Source: Arthrobacter sp. 31Y
GTDB taxonomy: Bacteria > Actinomycetota > Actinomycetes > Actinomycetales > Micrococcaceae
Assembly (NCBI RefSeq): GCF_000526335.1
Contig: NZ_JAFW01000001.1
Location: forward strand, 4,898,001 to 4,962,000
Direction of reading: 5' to 3'
DNA length: 64,000 bases
The notes under the pieces are model-generated. The model made no database searches, was not told the DNA's origin, and saw only the letters and a program-made list of their open reading frames with translations. The position numbers and the translations under genes are program-made. The number at the start of each line of letters is the position of its first letter. Position 1 is the stretch's first letter. Below, piece by piece: positions 14,864-23,955 of this stretch.

Positions 14864-16342
14864 ATGACCATCACCTCCACCGAGAAGCCCGGTACCCCCG
14901 TAGTCGCCATTAACGACATCGGTACCGCTGAGGACTTCCTCGCAGCTGTCGACGCCACCATCAAGTACTTCAACGACGGAGATCTCGTCGAAGGTACCGT
15001 CGTCAAGGTCGACCGCGACGAAGTTCTGCTCGACATCGGTTACAAGACCGAAGGTGTCATCCCTTCCCGCGAGCTTTCCATCAAGCACGATGTTGATCCC
15101 GGTGACGTCGTCGCCGTTGGCGATCAGGTCGAAGCTTTGGTTCTCACCAAGGAAGACAAAGAAGGCCGTCTGATCCTCTCCAAGAAGCGCGCTCAGTACG
15201 AGCGTGCCTGGGGCGACATCGAGAAGGTCAAGGAAGAAGACGGTGTCGTTACCGGTACCGTCATCGAGGTTGTCAAGGGTGGCCTCATCCTGGACATCGG
15301 CCTGCGCGGCTTCCTGCCCGCATCCCTCGTCGAGATGCGTCGCGTCCGCGACCTCGCTCCGTACATCGGTCAGCAGATCGAAGCCAAGATCATCGAGCTG
15401 GACAAGAACCGCAACAACGTTGTTCTGTCCCGCCGTGCATGGCTCGAGCAGACTCAGTCCGAGGTTCGCTCCACGTTCCTCAACAAGCTGGAAAAGGGCC
15501 AGGTTCGTCCGGGCGTTGTTTCCTCCATCGTCAACTTCGGTGCATTCGTGGACCTGGGCGGCGTAGACGGCCTCGTTCACGTTTCCGAGCTGTCCTGGAA
15601 GCACATCGACCACCCGTCCGAGGTTGTCGAGGTTGGCCAGGAAGTCACCGTCGAGGTCCTCGAAGTGGATCTGGACCGCGAGCGTGTCTCCCTGTCGCTC
15701 AAGGCTACGCAGGAAGATCCGTGGCAGACCTTCGCCCGCACCCACGCCCTCGGCCAGGTTGTTCCGGGTAAGGTCACCAAGCTGGTTCCGTTCGGTGCGT
15801 TCGTTCGCGTCGAAGACGGCATCGAAGGCCTCGTTCACATCTCCGAGCTGGCAGTCCGCCACGTTGAGCTCGCCGAGCAGGTTGTCTCCGTTGGCGACGA
15901 ACTGTTCGTCAAGGTCATCGACATCGACCTCGAGCGTCGCCGTATTTCCCTCTCCCTCAAGCAGGCTAACGAGGGCGTTGACGCTGACAGCACCGAGTTC
16001 GATCCCGCTCTGTACGGCATGGCCGCTGAGTACGACGAAGAGGGTAACTACAAGTACCCCGAGGGCTTCGACCCCGAGTCGAACGAATGGCTCGAGGGCT
16101 ACGAGACCCAGCGCGCCGCTTGGGAGCAGCAGTACGCTGACGCCCAGACCCGCTGGGAAGCTCACAAGAAGCAGGTTGCCCAGCACGCTGCTGACGACGC
16201 TGCTGCTGCAACGTCCGGTGAGAGCGATTCCGGCACCACGAGCTACTCCTCGGAGCCGGCTGCTGCTGAGTCCAACGCTGGTGGTACCTTGGCGTCCGAC
16301 GAAGCACTCGCCGCACTGCGTGAGAAGCTGACCGGCAACTAA
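14864..16342 (+). CDS. rpsA: 30S ribosomal protein S1
   Basis: A 492-residue RNA-binding protein with four S1 domains, typical of actinobacterial S1 (six in E. coli). Each begins with a phrase such as GDLVEGTVVKVDRDEVLLDIGY, GVVTGTVIEVVKGGLILDIG, GQVRPGVVSSIVNFGAFVDLGG or GQVVPGKVTKLVPFGAFVRVED. The ends of the last two read DRERVSLSLKA and ERRRISLSLKQ. The tail after about residue 370 is acidic and then Ala/Ser-rich. It helps mRNAs bind the 30S subunit. In a genome with many leaderless messages its contribution may differ from that in E. coli (inference). Confidence 0.97.
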   Translation: MTITSTEKPGTPVVAINDIGTAEDFLAAVDATIKYFNDGDLVEGTVVKVDRDEVLLDIGYKTEGVIPSRELSIKHDVDPGDVVAVGDQVEALVLTKEDKEGRLILSKKRAQYERAWGDIEKVKEEDGVVTGTVIEVVKGGLILDIGLRGFLPASLVEMRRVRDLAPYIGQQIEAKIIELDKNRNNVVLSRRAWLEQTQSEVRSTFLNKLEKGQVRPGVVSSIVNFGAFVDLGGVDGLVHVSELSWKHIDHPSEVVEVGQEVTVEVLEVDLDRERVSLSLKATQEDPWQTFARTHALGQVVPGKVTKLVPFGAFVRVEDGIEGLVHISELAVRHVELAEQVVSVGDELFVKVIDIDLERRRISLSLKQANEGVDADSTEFDPALYGMAAEYDEEGNYKYPEGFDPESNEWLEGYETQRAAWEQQYADAQTRWEAHKKQVAQHAADDAAAATSGESDSGTTSYSSEPAAAESNAGGTLASDEALAALREKLTGN

Positions 16343-16377
16343 TTCCGCCTCCCTGACGGGATGTGCTGAATAGCCAA

Positions 16378-16411
16378 AGAAGGACCCCTGCCTCCGGGCG
16401 GGGGTCCTTCT
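16378..16411. terminator. Terminator between rpsA and the convergent yigZ
   Basis: AGAAGGACCCC...GGGGTCCTTCT arms with an inner GCC/GGC and a TCCG loop give a stem of about 15 bp, followed by GCTTT. It is symmetrical enough to act on both strands. Confidence 0.75.
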
Positions 16412-16445
16412 GCTTTAAGTCTTCTTGGTGTGGTGCGGGCACGAG

Positions 16446-17135
16446 TCAGAGGGGGACGTCCACCCACTCTGTTCCTTGGGGCCGCAGCTCAAGACTTCCC
16501 GCTGTCAGGGAAGCCAGCCTGGCGCGGGCCTCGGAGACGACGGTTGCATCGTCAGCCAAGGCAATGCGGAGAATTGTGTGCTGGGGTTCGTAGCCGGTCT
16601 CCGCCATCACGTACCCGGCATTGCGGAGTTCATTCTCCAAGCGTCCGGCCTCGGCATGGGGGACGTCGACGGCGCACAGCCGTAGTCTTTGCCGCTGCAC
16701 CAATGGAACCAGATCCAGGGCGGCGGACACCGATTCGGAATAGGCACGGACCAGTCCGCCCGCGCCCAGGAGGATCCCACCGAAATAACGTACGACGACG
16801 ACACTTATGTCGCTGAGGTCCGTCACCCCGGGCGATGTCTCGCGTTTGATGAGTGCCTCCAGCATGGGGATGCCCGCGGTACCTGAGGGTTCGCCGTCGT
16901 CATTGGAGCGTTGAATCATCCGGTCCGCGCCGATGACGAAGGCTGAACAGTGGTGCCGGGCGTCGTGGAATTCACGCCGCAGGTTCGACGCCAGGGAACG
17001 GGCAGTGTCCTCGTCGGGGGAGCGCCTCAGAACAGTGATGAAGCGCGAGCGGCGGATCTCCAGTTCGTGGCGAAAATCGGAGCCAGCAGCGAGGGTCGTA
17101 TAACTGGTGGCGCGGCTGACATCCTCAATTTCCAC
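16446..17135 (-). CDS. YigZ / IMPACT family protein
   Basis: A 229-residue protein with the family signature ADRMIQRSNDDGEPSGTAGIPMLEAL and VVVRYFGGILLGAGGLVRAYSESV. It is related to E. coli YigZ and eukaryotic IMPACT, which binds Gcn1 and actin. The bacterial role is unsettled, with ribosome- or RNA-related functions proposed. The GTG at 17135 lies 6 nt from a minus-strand -10 that overlaps the coaE -10. The C-terminal ferredoxin-like part (RLRLCAVDVPHAEAGRLENEL) is intact. Confidence 0.9.
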   Translation of the reverse strand: MEIEDVSRATSYTTLAAGSDFRHELEIRRSRFITVLRRSPDEDTARSLASNLRREFHDARHHCSAFVIGADRMIQRSNDDGEPSGTAGIPMLEALIKRETSPGVTDLSDISVVVVRYFGGILLGAGGLVRAYSESVSAALDLVPLVQRQRLRLCAVDVPHAEAGRLENELRNAGYVMAETGYEPQHTILRIALADDATVVSEARARLASLTAGSLELRPQGTEWVDVPL

Positions 17136-17141
17136 CGCTTC

Positions 17142-17151
17142 AGTCTAGTGT
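17142..17151. promoter_or_regulatory. Overlapping divergent -10 elements (yigZ / coaE)
   Basis: Plus strand TAGTGT at 17146-17151 and minus strand TAGACT at 17147-17142 share two bases. Each is exactly 6 nt from a GTG start (17158 and 17135). A compact bidirectional promoter producing two leaderless mRNAs is predicted. Confidence 0.55.
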
Positions 17152-17157
17152 TGAGGG

Positions 17158-17814
17158 GTGCTGAAGATCGGGCTGACAGGCGGTATCGCCTCGGGAAAAT
17201 CATTGGTGGCGTCCAGGCTGCAGGAATTGGGTGCAATCCTCGTGGACGCGGACGTTATTGCGCGGCAGGTAGTGGAGCCGGGTACTCCGGGACTGGACCG
17301 TGTGGTGAAGGCGTTCGGGCCCGGCATCCTCGACGACGACGGGCGGCTTGACCGGCCCAAGCTCGGAGCTATCGTTTTCCAGGACCCCGCCCAACGAGAC
17401 GTTCTCAACAGCATCGTCCATCCGCTGGTCCGCGAGGTAGCCGGCGCAATGGTGTCAGGTGCCGGCCCCGGCGACATCGTGGTCCAGGACATTCCTCTGC
17501 TTGTCGAAACCGGGCAGGGCAGCAACTTCCACTTGGTGATAGTGGTGGATGCCCCCGACGAGGTACGTCTTCAACGCATGGTGGATTTTAGGCGGATGAG
17601 CACGGAGGACGCGTTGGCCCGCATGGCCTCACAGGCCACGCGCGCAGAACGCAATGCCGCTGCCGACGTTGTCCTGGATAACTCCGGAACCCGCGAAGAG
17701 TTACTCGCCGCTGTGGACGCCCTGTGGGAGCACCGACTGGTGCCTCTCGTGGAGAACCTTCGCCGGAACGCCGGGGCTGGCGGCCAAGGATATGATCGAC
17801 CTCCAACTCACTGA
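17158..17814 (+). CDS. coaE: Dephospho-CoA kinase
   Basis: A 218-residue P-loop kinase for the last step of coenzyme A synthesis, phosphorylating the 3'-OH of dephospho-CoA. KIGLTGGIASGKS is the Walker A region at residues 3-15. LVDADVIARQVVEPGT is the substrate-binding segment, HPLVREV and VVQDIPLLVE are further family motifs, and R-LQRM-xxR with the lid follows. The GTG start follows a -10 by 6 nt. The long bifunctional CoaE form of mycobacteria (with a DUF1697/GrpB-like tail) is not seen here. Confidence 0.95.
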   Translation: MLKIGLTGGIASGKSLVASRLQELGAILVDADVIARQVVEPGTPGLDRVVKAFGPGILDDDGRLDRPKLGAIVFQDPAQRDVLNSIVHPLVREVAGAMVSGAGPGDIVVQDIPLLVETGQGSNFHLVIVVDAPDEVRLQRMVDFRRMSTEDALARMASQATRAERNAAADVVLDNSGTREELLAAVDALWEHRLVPLVENLRRNAGAGGQGYDRPPTH

Positions 17815-17925
17815 GGCAGAAACGGTTCCACGCCGTCTGGCCGCTCTTTAATGAGTGGGCCAAACACACAAGCTGGGTGCCGCCGTCGTTTAGTTCTTCC
17901 GCTCAAGGCAAACGCGGACAGTAGC

Positions 17926-17947
17926 TGTCCTAGGTCGGGGGTAGATT
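17926..17947 (+). promoter_or_regulatory. uvrB promoter, RecA-NDp (PafBC)-like
   Basis: TGTC at 17926-17929, then 12 nt, then TAGATT at 17942-17947, and 7 nt to the ATG. A short palindrome (GGACAG-TAG-CTGTCC, 17916-17930) includes the TGTC. Confidence 0.5.
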
Positions 17948-17954
17948 TGTTTGT

Positions 17955-20054
17955 ATGAGCCTTGCCCAGGAAATCAACCGTGTCGTCGCGCCGTTCGAAG
18001 TGATCAGTGAGTTCAAGCCCGCCGGTGATCAGCCGACAGCCATAGCCGAGCTGACGGAGCGTATCAACAACGGTGAAAAAGACGTCGTGCTCCTCGGCGC
18101 CACTGGTACGGGTAAGAGTGCCACCACGGCGTGGCTCATCGAACAAGTCCAGCGTCCCACCCTGGTAATGGTCCAGAACAAAACTCTCGCCGCGCAGCTG
18201 GCCAATGAATTCAGGGAGCTGCTGCCCAACAACGCAGTGGAATACTTTGTCTCCTACTACGACTACTACCAGCCCGAGGCATACGTAGCGCAGACGGATA
18301 CCTTCATTGAGAAGGATTCCTCCATCAATGAGGAAGTCGAAAGACTCCGCCACTCGGCCACCAACGCCCTTCTGACCCGCCGCGATGTCATCGTGGTGGC
18401 CACGGTGTCCTGCATCTACGGCCTGGGCACGCCGGAAGAGTACATCGCCGGCATGGTGACGCTCCGCAAAGGTGCGGAAATGAACCGGGACCATCTCCTG
18501 CGGAAGTTCGTCTCCATGCAGTACGCCCGGAATGACATGGACTTCCACCGGGGCACGTTCCGGGTCCGGGGCGACACCGTGGAGATCATTCCGATGTACG
18601 AGGAACTGGCCATCAGGATCGAATTCTTCGGTGACGAAATCGAGAATATTCAGACGCTCCACCCCCTCACCGGCGAGGTCCTTCGGGACGAAGAAGAAAT
18701 GTACGTCTTCCCGGCATCTCACTACGTGGCTGGCCCTGAACGCATGGCCCGAGCCATCAAGCGGATCGAGGACGAACTTGCTGACCGTTTGAAGGTCCTC
18801 GATGGCCAGGGCAAACTTGTGGAAGCACAGCGGCTCAGGATGCGCACCACATACGACCTCGAAATGATGCAGCAGATGGGGTTCTGCAACGGCATCGAGA
18901 ACTACTCCGTCCACATCGATGGCCGCGAAGCGGGAACGGCGCCGCACTGCCTGATCGACTACTTCCCGGACGACTTCCTCCTGGTGGTGGACGAATCGCA
19001 TGTGACCATTCCGCAGATCGGCGCCATGTACGAGGGCGATATGTCCCGTAAGAGAAACCTCGTAGACTTCGGCTTCCGCCTACCCTCAGCCATGGACAAC
19101 CGGCCGCTCAAATGGGATGAATTCCTGGAACGCATCGGCCAGACCGTGTATCTTTCCGCGACGCCCGGCAAGTACGAGCTCGGTAAAGCGGATGGCTACG
19201 TGCAGCAAATCATTCGTCCCACCGGCCTCATCGATCCCGAGGTAGTGGTCAAGCCCACCAAGGGACAAATTGACGATCTTCTCGGGGAAATCAGGACCCG
19301 CACGGAAAAGAATGAACGCGTTCTTGTCACCACGTTGACCAAGCGCATGGCGGAGGACCTCACGGACTACCTGGTGGGTCATGGCGTGAAGGTGGAGTAT
19401 CTGCACTCCGACGTCGATACTCTGCGGCGAGTGGAACTGCTCCGGGAACTCCGGATGGGCGTTTTTGATGTCCTGGTGGGCATCAACCTGCTTCGCGAAG
19501 GTTTGGACCTTCCCGAGGTTTCCCTGGTCAGCATCCTGGATGCGGACAAGGAAGGCTTCCTGCGTTCCTCCACTTCCTTGATCCAGACCATCGGCCGTGC
19601 CGCCCGTAACGTCTCGGGCCAGGTACATATGTACGCGGACAGGATCACCGACTCCATGGCCCATGCCATTGAGGAGACCAACCGCCGCCGCGCCATCCAG
19701 GTGCAGTACAACACCGACCACGGCATAGACCCCCAGCCGTTGCGCAAGAAAATTGCCGACATCACCGACCAGCTGGCCAAGGAAGACGCCGATACCCAGG
19801 AACTGCTTAACAACAACCGGCTAGCCAAGGGTGGCAAGCGAGGTAAGACGTCCGCAAAGGGTGCGGCCACGGTTCGCCAGGACGGCCTCGCCGCAGCTCC
19901 CGCTGAAGACCTTGTGGGACTCATAGAACAACTGACCGAACAGATGCATGGGGCGGCTGCTGAACTGCAGTTCGAAGTCGCCGCCCGCATCCGTGATGAA
20001 GTCAAGGAGCTGAAGCGCGAATTACGCCAGATGCAGTCTGCCGGGCACGCCTAA
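17955..20054 (+). CDS. uvrB: UvrABC excinuclease subunit B
   Basis: A 699-residue helicase-fold protein that receives damaged DNA from UvrA and recruits Uvr[18 protein letters not shown] (Walker A, near residue 45), [11 protein letters not shown] (the beta-hairpin that threads the strand), [10 protein letters not shown] (DExH), [18 protein letters not shown], and [19 protein letters not shown] with QTIGRAARN (motifs V and VI) are all present. The UVR motif that contacts UvrC is at the C-terminus ([20 protein letters not shown]). Own leaderless promoter; 140 bp after coaE. Confidence 0.98.
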   Translation: MSLAQEINRVVAPFEVISEFKPAGDQPTAIAELTERINNGEKDVVLLGATGTGKSATTAWLIEQVQRPTLVMVQNKTLAAQLANEFRELLPNNAVEYFVSYYDYYQPEAYVAQTDTFIEKDSSINEEVERLRHSATNALLTRRDVIVVATVSCIYGLGTPEEYIAGMVTLRKGAEMNRDHLLRKFVSMQYARNDMDFHRGTFRVRGDTVEIIPMYEELAIRIEFFGDEIENIQTLHPLTGEVLRDEEEMYVFPASHYVAGPERMARAIKRIEDELADRLKVLDGQGKLVEAQRLRMRTTYDLEMMQQMGFCNGIENYSVHIDGREAGTAPHCLIDYFPDDFLLVVDESHVTIPQIGAMYEGDMSRKRNLVDFGFRLPSAMDNRPLKWDEFLERIGQTVYLSATPGKYELGKADGYVQQIIRPTGLIDPEVVVKPTKGQIDDLLGEIRTRTEKNERVLVTTLTKRMAEDLTDYLVGHGVKVEYLHSDVDTLRRVELLRELRMGVFDVLVGINLLREGLDLPEVSLVSILDADKEGFLRSSTSLIQTIGRAARNVSGQVHMYADRITDSMAHAIEETNRRRAIQVQYNTDHGIDPQPLRKKIADITDQLAKEDADTQELLNNNRLAKGGKRGKTSAKGAATVRQDGLAAAPAEDLVGLIEQLTEQMHGAAAELQFEVAARIRDEVKELKRELRQMQSAGHA

Positions 20055-20190
20055 GGTAAGGTTGAGGTCACGTAGGGGAGTATCCCAAGCGCTACGTCCG
20101 TCAGCACGCAAGGCACAGATGCCTCGCCGGATCTAGCGGGCCGCCAATTTTTGCTTTCACCGCACCCTGGCAGGCCGGAGAGACTTACAC
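20055..20190 (+). promoter_or_regulatory. Candidate yybP-ykoY (manganese) riboswitch before terC
   Basis: The leader has the two conserved parts of this aptamer in the right order: GGGGAGTA at 20075-20082 and CCGGAGAGAC at 20175-20184. They are enclosed by GTAAG (20056-20060) and CTTAC (20184-20188), which could pair as the basal stem. A small hairpin (AGGCACAGATGCCT) lies between them. The family senses Mn2+ and is classically found before TerC-like exporters, as here. No covariance model was run. Confidence 0.7.
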
Positions 20191-20222
20191 CGCTTTCCCG
20201 TACCCTGCGAAAGGCACCTTTA

Positions 20223-21251
20223 ATGCAGCTTCCCGTCTGGTTCGAGATCGGCTCCTTTGTCGTTCTCGGAATCATCCTGCTGATCGACCTCCTCTTGGTC
20301 GTCAAGCGTCCCCATGAACCTTCCATGAAGGAAGCCGGCCTGTGGGTTGGCTTCTACGTAGGACTGGCCCTGCTTTTCGCAGTAGCCATGTTCGCATTCG
20401 CCGGCCCTGAGTACGGCGGTCAGTTCGTCGCTGGTTGGGTCACTGAGTACAGCCTCAGCATCGACAACCTCTTTGTGTTCATCATCATCATGGCCCGCTT
20501 CTCGGTGCCCCGTAAGTACCAGCAGGAAGTGCTGATGGTGGGCATCATCATCGCGCTGATCCTTCGCGGTATCTTCATCGCCCTGGGTGCAGTTGTCATC
20601 GAGCAGTTCAGCTGGGTCTTCTACATCTTCGGCGCCTTCCTGCTGTGGACCGCCTGGAAGCAGGCAAAAGATTCCGGCGAGGACGAAGAAGAAGGTGCCG
20701 AGAACCCCTTGATCGGCCGCCTCCGCAGGGTCCTGCCGATGTCCGAGAAGTTCGACGGCAACAAGATCCGCACCGTGGTGGACGGCAAGAAGGTCTTCAC
20801 CCCCATGTTGATCGTCTTCGTGACCATCGGCTTGACCGACCTCCTGTTCGCTGTTGACTCCATCCCCGCGATCTTCGGCCTGACCCAGAGTGCTTTCATC
20901 GTGTTTACTGCGAATATCTTCGCGTTGATGGGCCTGCGTCAGCTGTACTTCCTCCTCGGCGGCCTCATGACACGCCTGGTGTACCTCAAGCACGCTCTGT
21001 CAGTGATTCTGGCGTTCATCGGCGTCAAGCTTGTCCTGCACGCCATGCACGTCAACGAGCTTCCCTTCATCAACGGCGGTCAGCACATCGAGTGGGCACC
21101 TGAGATCCCCACCTACGTCTCCTTGGCTGTCATTGTGGGCACCATCGTCGTAGCTGTGGTGGCCAGCTTGCTGAGCCCGCAAGCACGGCAGGCCAAATTG
21201 GATGCCCGGCTCGAGGACGATGCCAAAAAGAGCATGAGCGAGGCAGAGTAA
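20223..21251 (+). CDS. TerC family membrane protein (probable Mn2+ exporter)
   Basis: A 342-residue integral membrane protein with about nine helices. The family signatures are EYSLSIDNLFVFIIIMARF and VTIGLTDLLFAVDSIPAIFGLTQ, which carry the conserved intramembrane acidic residues. Members such as Alx and YceF/YkoY export manganese, and others appear in tellurite-resistance loci. The ATG at 20223 follows the presumed riboswitch. The frame is open upstream only through the aptamer. A cytoplasmic acidic loop (SGEDEEEGAEN) sits between helices. Its cue is probably Mn2+ through the RNA leader (inference from position). Confidence 0.9.
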   Translation: MQLPVWFEIGSFVVLGIILLIDLLLVVKRPHEPSMKEAGLWVGFYVGLALLFAVAMFAFAGPEYGGQFVAGWVTEYSLSIDNLFVFIIIMARFSVPRKYQQEVLMVGIIIALILRGIFIALGAVVIEQFSWVFYIFGAFLLWTAWKQAKDSGEDEEEGAENPLIGRLRRVLPMSEKFDGNKIRTVVDGKKVFTPMLIVFVTIGLTDLLFAVDSIPAIFGLTQSAFIVFTANIFALMGLRQLYFLLGGLMTRLVYLKHALSVILAFIGVKLVLHAMHVNELPFINGGQHIEWAPEIPTYVSLAVIVGTIVVAVVASLLSPQARQAKLDARLEDDAKKSMSEAE

Positions 21252-21268
21252 CTGAACTCCAAAAGTTG

Positions 21269-21274
21269 TAGTCT
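21269..21274 (+). promoter_or_regulatory. -10 element, leaderless geometry (MFS gene)
   Basis: TAGTCT, 6 nt before the GTG at 21281. Confidence 0.5.
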
Positions 21275-21280
21275 CGTGAA

Positions 21281-22633
21281 GTGACTACCACTTCTACTAC
21301 GGCGCTGGACCCACAACGGGTTCAGCGCCGTACTGTTTTCCTGCTCAGTTCGGCACAGCTGCTCAGTGGCGTTGGCAATGGGGCCACACTGTCCATAGGG
21401 TCCCTGCTGGCCGTGGATTTATCGGGGTCCGAAGCCTGGGCAGGCTCTATCACCACTGTGCTGACACTTGCTGCAGCAATCGCAGCCCTGCCGCTGGCGA
21501 GGTTGGCTGAGGCCCGCGGCCGGCGCGTAGGACTCGTCACTGGTTTGGTAGCTGCGATGATCGGCGCGCTGCTCATCATCGCTTCAGTAACCGCCCAGTC
21601 GTTCGCCCTGCTCTTGTTGGGTGCAGCGTTCCTGGGCCTCGGGACTGCGGCAAATCTGCAAGCGCGCTTCGCCGCCGTCGACCTCGCCGAACCGGAGCGC
21701 CGCGGACGATCCTTGTCCACCGTCGTCTGGGCCATAACAATCGGCGCTGTGGCAGGACCTAACCTGATTCAGCCCGGAGCCGCAGTAGGCGCGGCACTAG
21801 GCCTGCCACCCATCGCTGGCCCGTTCGTGTTCTCCGCAGCTGGACTGTTCCTGGCAGCGGGGCTGCTGTTCGCTGGCTTGCGGCCGGATCCGCTGCTGCT
21901 GTCCCGCCGGCTGGCCCGTCAGGTTGATGCAGGCGGGGAGCCGGCAGCGCAGCCCGCCCGGGGAACCATCCGATCCGGCCTTCGCGCCGTCCGTTCGTCT
22001 CCCGAGGCGATGCTGGCGTTGGCGGCAGTCGTAGCTGCCCACGGCGTCATGGTTGCAGTCATGTCCATGACACCACTGCACCTGCAACAGCTTGTGGGGG
22101 GATCGCACGAGGGACACCATGGCGGAACCACCGACAGTACCGATGCGTTGGTGGTCATCGGACTCACGATTTCCCTCCACATAGCTGGCATGTTTGCCCT
22201 GTCGCCCCTTTGGGGGTGGCTTACGGACAAGGCCGGACGCTTTCAGACCATTGCCATGGGGCACGGGCTTCTGCTGGTGGCGGTGTTCATCGCAGGGTTC
22301 GGCCAGCGTGAGTCTGTGTTGGTGACCACAGGGTTGATTCTTCTGGGCCTGGGCTGGTCCGCGGCAACAATTGCCGGTTCCACGCTGTTGGCCGAGAGCG
22401 TTGAACCCGATCAAAGGGTCACCGTGCAAGGCGTCTCGGACACCCTGATGGGTGCCGCAGGAGCGCTCGGAGGCGCAACGTCCGGCCTGCTCCTTGCCTG
22501 GATCGGCTATCAGGGGCTCAACATTGCATCCAGCGTTCTGGCGGCAGCGGTGCTGGCCTTGACGGCCTTCATTGCTGCCCGCCAGCGTACGTCAGCTGTG
22601 AGCAGCGGATCGCCGGATGGCACGTCCACCTAA
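21281..22633 (+). CDS. MFS transporter, probable drug/metabolite exporter
   Basis: A 450-residue protein with about twelve hydrophobic helices. The first half carries LARLAEARGRRVGLVTG (loop 2-3 motif) and the second LWGWLTDKAGRFQTIAMG in the equivalent position. A histidine-rich external loop (GGSHEGHHGGTTD) is unusual and could bind metal. No substrate can be assigned. It has its own -10 and is convergent with the hydrolase gene, whose stop codon overlaps its own by 2-3 bp. Confidence 0.85.
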   Translation: MTTTSTTALDPQRVQRRTVFLLSSAQLLSGVGNGATLSIGSLLAVDLSGSEAWAGSITTVLTLAAAIAALPLARLAEARGRRVGLVTGLVAAMIGALLIIASVTAQSFALLLLGAAFLGLGTAANLQARFAAVDLAEPERRGRSLSTVVWAITIGAVAGPNLIQPGAAVGAALGLPPIAGPFVFSAAGLFLAAGLLFAGLRPDPLLLSRRLARQVDAGGEPAAQPARGTIRSGLRAVRSSPEAMLALAAVVAAHGVMVAVMSMTPLHLQQLVGGSHEGHHGGTTDSTDALVVIGLTISLHIAGMFALSPLWGWLTDKAGRFQTIAMGHGLLLVAVFIAGFGQRESVLVTTGLILLGLGWSAATIAGSTLLAESVEPDQRVTVQGVSDTLMGAAGALGGATSGLLLAWIGYQGLNIASSVLAAAVLALTAFIAARQRTSAVSSGSPDGTST

Positions 22634-23955
22634 CGGTGGGTGCGCACCATGCCAAAGAGCCTGCGAAAGATACCCTCTCCGTCTTCGCCGATGCCATCGT
22701 GGTGGAAATCCGATGTGACCCAGGTCTGGAGTCCGCGCACTGCTGCGGCGGTTTCCAGCGACAGATCGTGATCCACATAGATGTCGTCCTTGTACACGGC
22801 TGCCGCCACAGGGACGGTGTTTAGCGCCAACCGGGTGGGGTCGTACAGCGGTTTCCAGTCTTTCCGGGCCGCGAGTTGTTCCGCGACGTCACGTAAGGGA
22901 ACGAGCGCCGGGTCTTGTTCGAAGTACCAGGGGTACACCATTTCCCCTGTGAGCAGTGGCTCTTCGGCTTCGGGTTTGAAGTCAGGATAGTCCTGCAGGA
23001 CCCGCCAAGCTGCCCAGTTGGTTGCCTCGTTTTGGCCATAGATGGACTCGTGGAGGACGGCATAGAGCGGGTTGGCCGCACGGCTGACCAGTGCCCGAAC
23101 CTGTTCAAGGAACGATTCGGACAACCGTTCACCACTGAGTGTCTCTATGAAAGCGTCCTCCAAAAGGTAGTGGAGGGCATCCACCCTGGTGTTGCCGCCC
23201 AGGAAAGATCCCACCATTTGGAAACGTTCCGGTGTCAGCCGTTCGCCACTTGCGAGGAACTCAGGCTGCTGCTCCAAGTGCCGGGCAATGCGTGTGACTT
23301 TTTCCCTGTCCTCCGGGTACCACGCGAAATACTCGGCGTTCCTTGCGGCTACCCGACGGAACGTTGCTTGATAGACGCGGTCCGCTGGACCGTGGAGGGG
23401 GGCCAGGCCACCGGTGATCAGCACCTCACGCAACCCCTCCGGGGCGAACGAAAGGTACGTCAGGGCGCAAAAGCCACCGAAGCTCTGTCCCAGCACAGAC
23501 CACGGGCCGGAGCCCAGAACCCCCCGGATGTACTCGGCATCGGCCACAATGGAGTCAGCGCGAAAGTGGGTCAAGTAGTCTGCTTGCGCTTCGGCGTCAC
23601 CCCGGAGCGCCAACGACTGCCGCTCTATCGGCGTGGATAATCCCGTGCCGCGTTGATCCAGCATCAGGATGCGGAAGTCTTTCGCTGCCGCCTTCATCCA
23701 ACCGGACAGCGAAGTGACGCGGTTACCCCGGCCGCCTGGACCTCCCTGAAGGTAGAGGAGCCACGGCAGCTTGGCGGCCTCCTGAGGTGAATGGCTGGTA
23801 GAGGAGTACTCCCGGGCAAAAATCGAGATCGTCTCGCCGGGGTCCACCTCCCGGTGTACCAAAGGGACCGTGAAGTAGTGCTCCGCCGTCCGAAGTCCAC
23901 GGAATTCGTGGCGGGCCTGGATACGGTGCTGGGCACCTCCGGACAGCTCAGCCAC
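22630..23955 (-). CDS. Alpha/beta hydrolase, proline iminopeptidase type
   Basis: A 441-residue serine hydrolase. LLYLQGGPGGRGN is the oxyanion HGGP-type motif, LMLDQRGTGLSTP is the iminopeptidase signature, GQSFGGF holds the nucleophile (Ser158 by the chosen start), and the C-terminal WVTSDFHHDG supplies the His. The family removes N-terminal proline or hydrolyses amides and esters. The frame extends to 24009, but GTG at 23955, after AAGAGG, gives a natural N-terminus and overlaps the GNAT stop by 8 bp, consistent with coupling. Confidence 0.88.
   Translation of the reverse strand: MAELSGGAQHRIQARHEFRGLRTAEHYFTVPLVHREVDPGETISIFAREYSSTSHSPQEAAKLPWLLYLQGGPGGRGNRVTSLSGWMKAAAKDFRILMLDQRGTGLSTPIERQSLALRGDAEAQADYLTHFRADSIVADAEYIRGVLGSGPWSVLGQSFGGFCALTYLSFAPEGLREVLITGGLAPLHGPADRVYQATFRRVAARNAEYFAWYPEDREKVTRIARHLEQQPEFLASGERLTPERFQMVGSFLGGNTRVDALHYLLEDAFIETLSGERLSESFLEQVRALVSRAANPLYAVLHESIYGQNEATNWAAWRVLQDYPDFKPEAEEPLLTGEMVYPWYFEQDPALVPLRDVAEQLAARKDWKPLYDPTRLALNTVPVAAAVYKDDIYVDHDLSLETAAAVRGLQTWVTSDFHHDGIGEDGEGIFRRLFGMVRTHR

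Noticed and set aside
14711-16186. 491-codon open frame antisense to rpsA
   Set aside because: Acidic, repeat-like product mirrors the S1 repeats on the other strand.
17851-17958. 35-codon frame between coaE and uvrB overlapping the uvrB ATG
   Set aside because: No ribosome site or -10 before it and it runs through the uvrB promoter.
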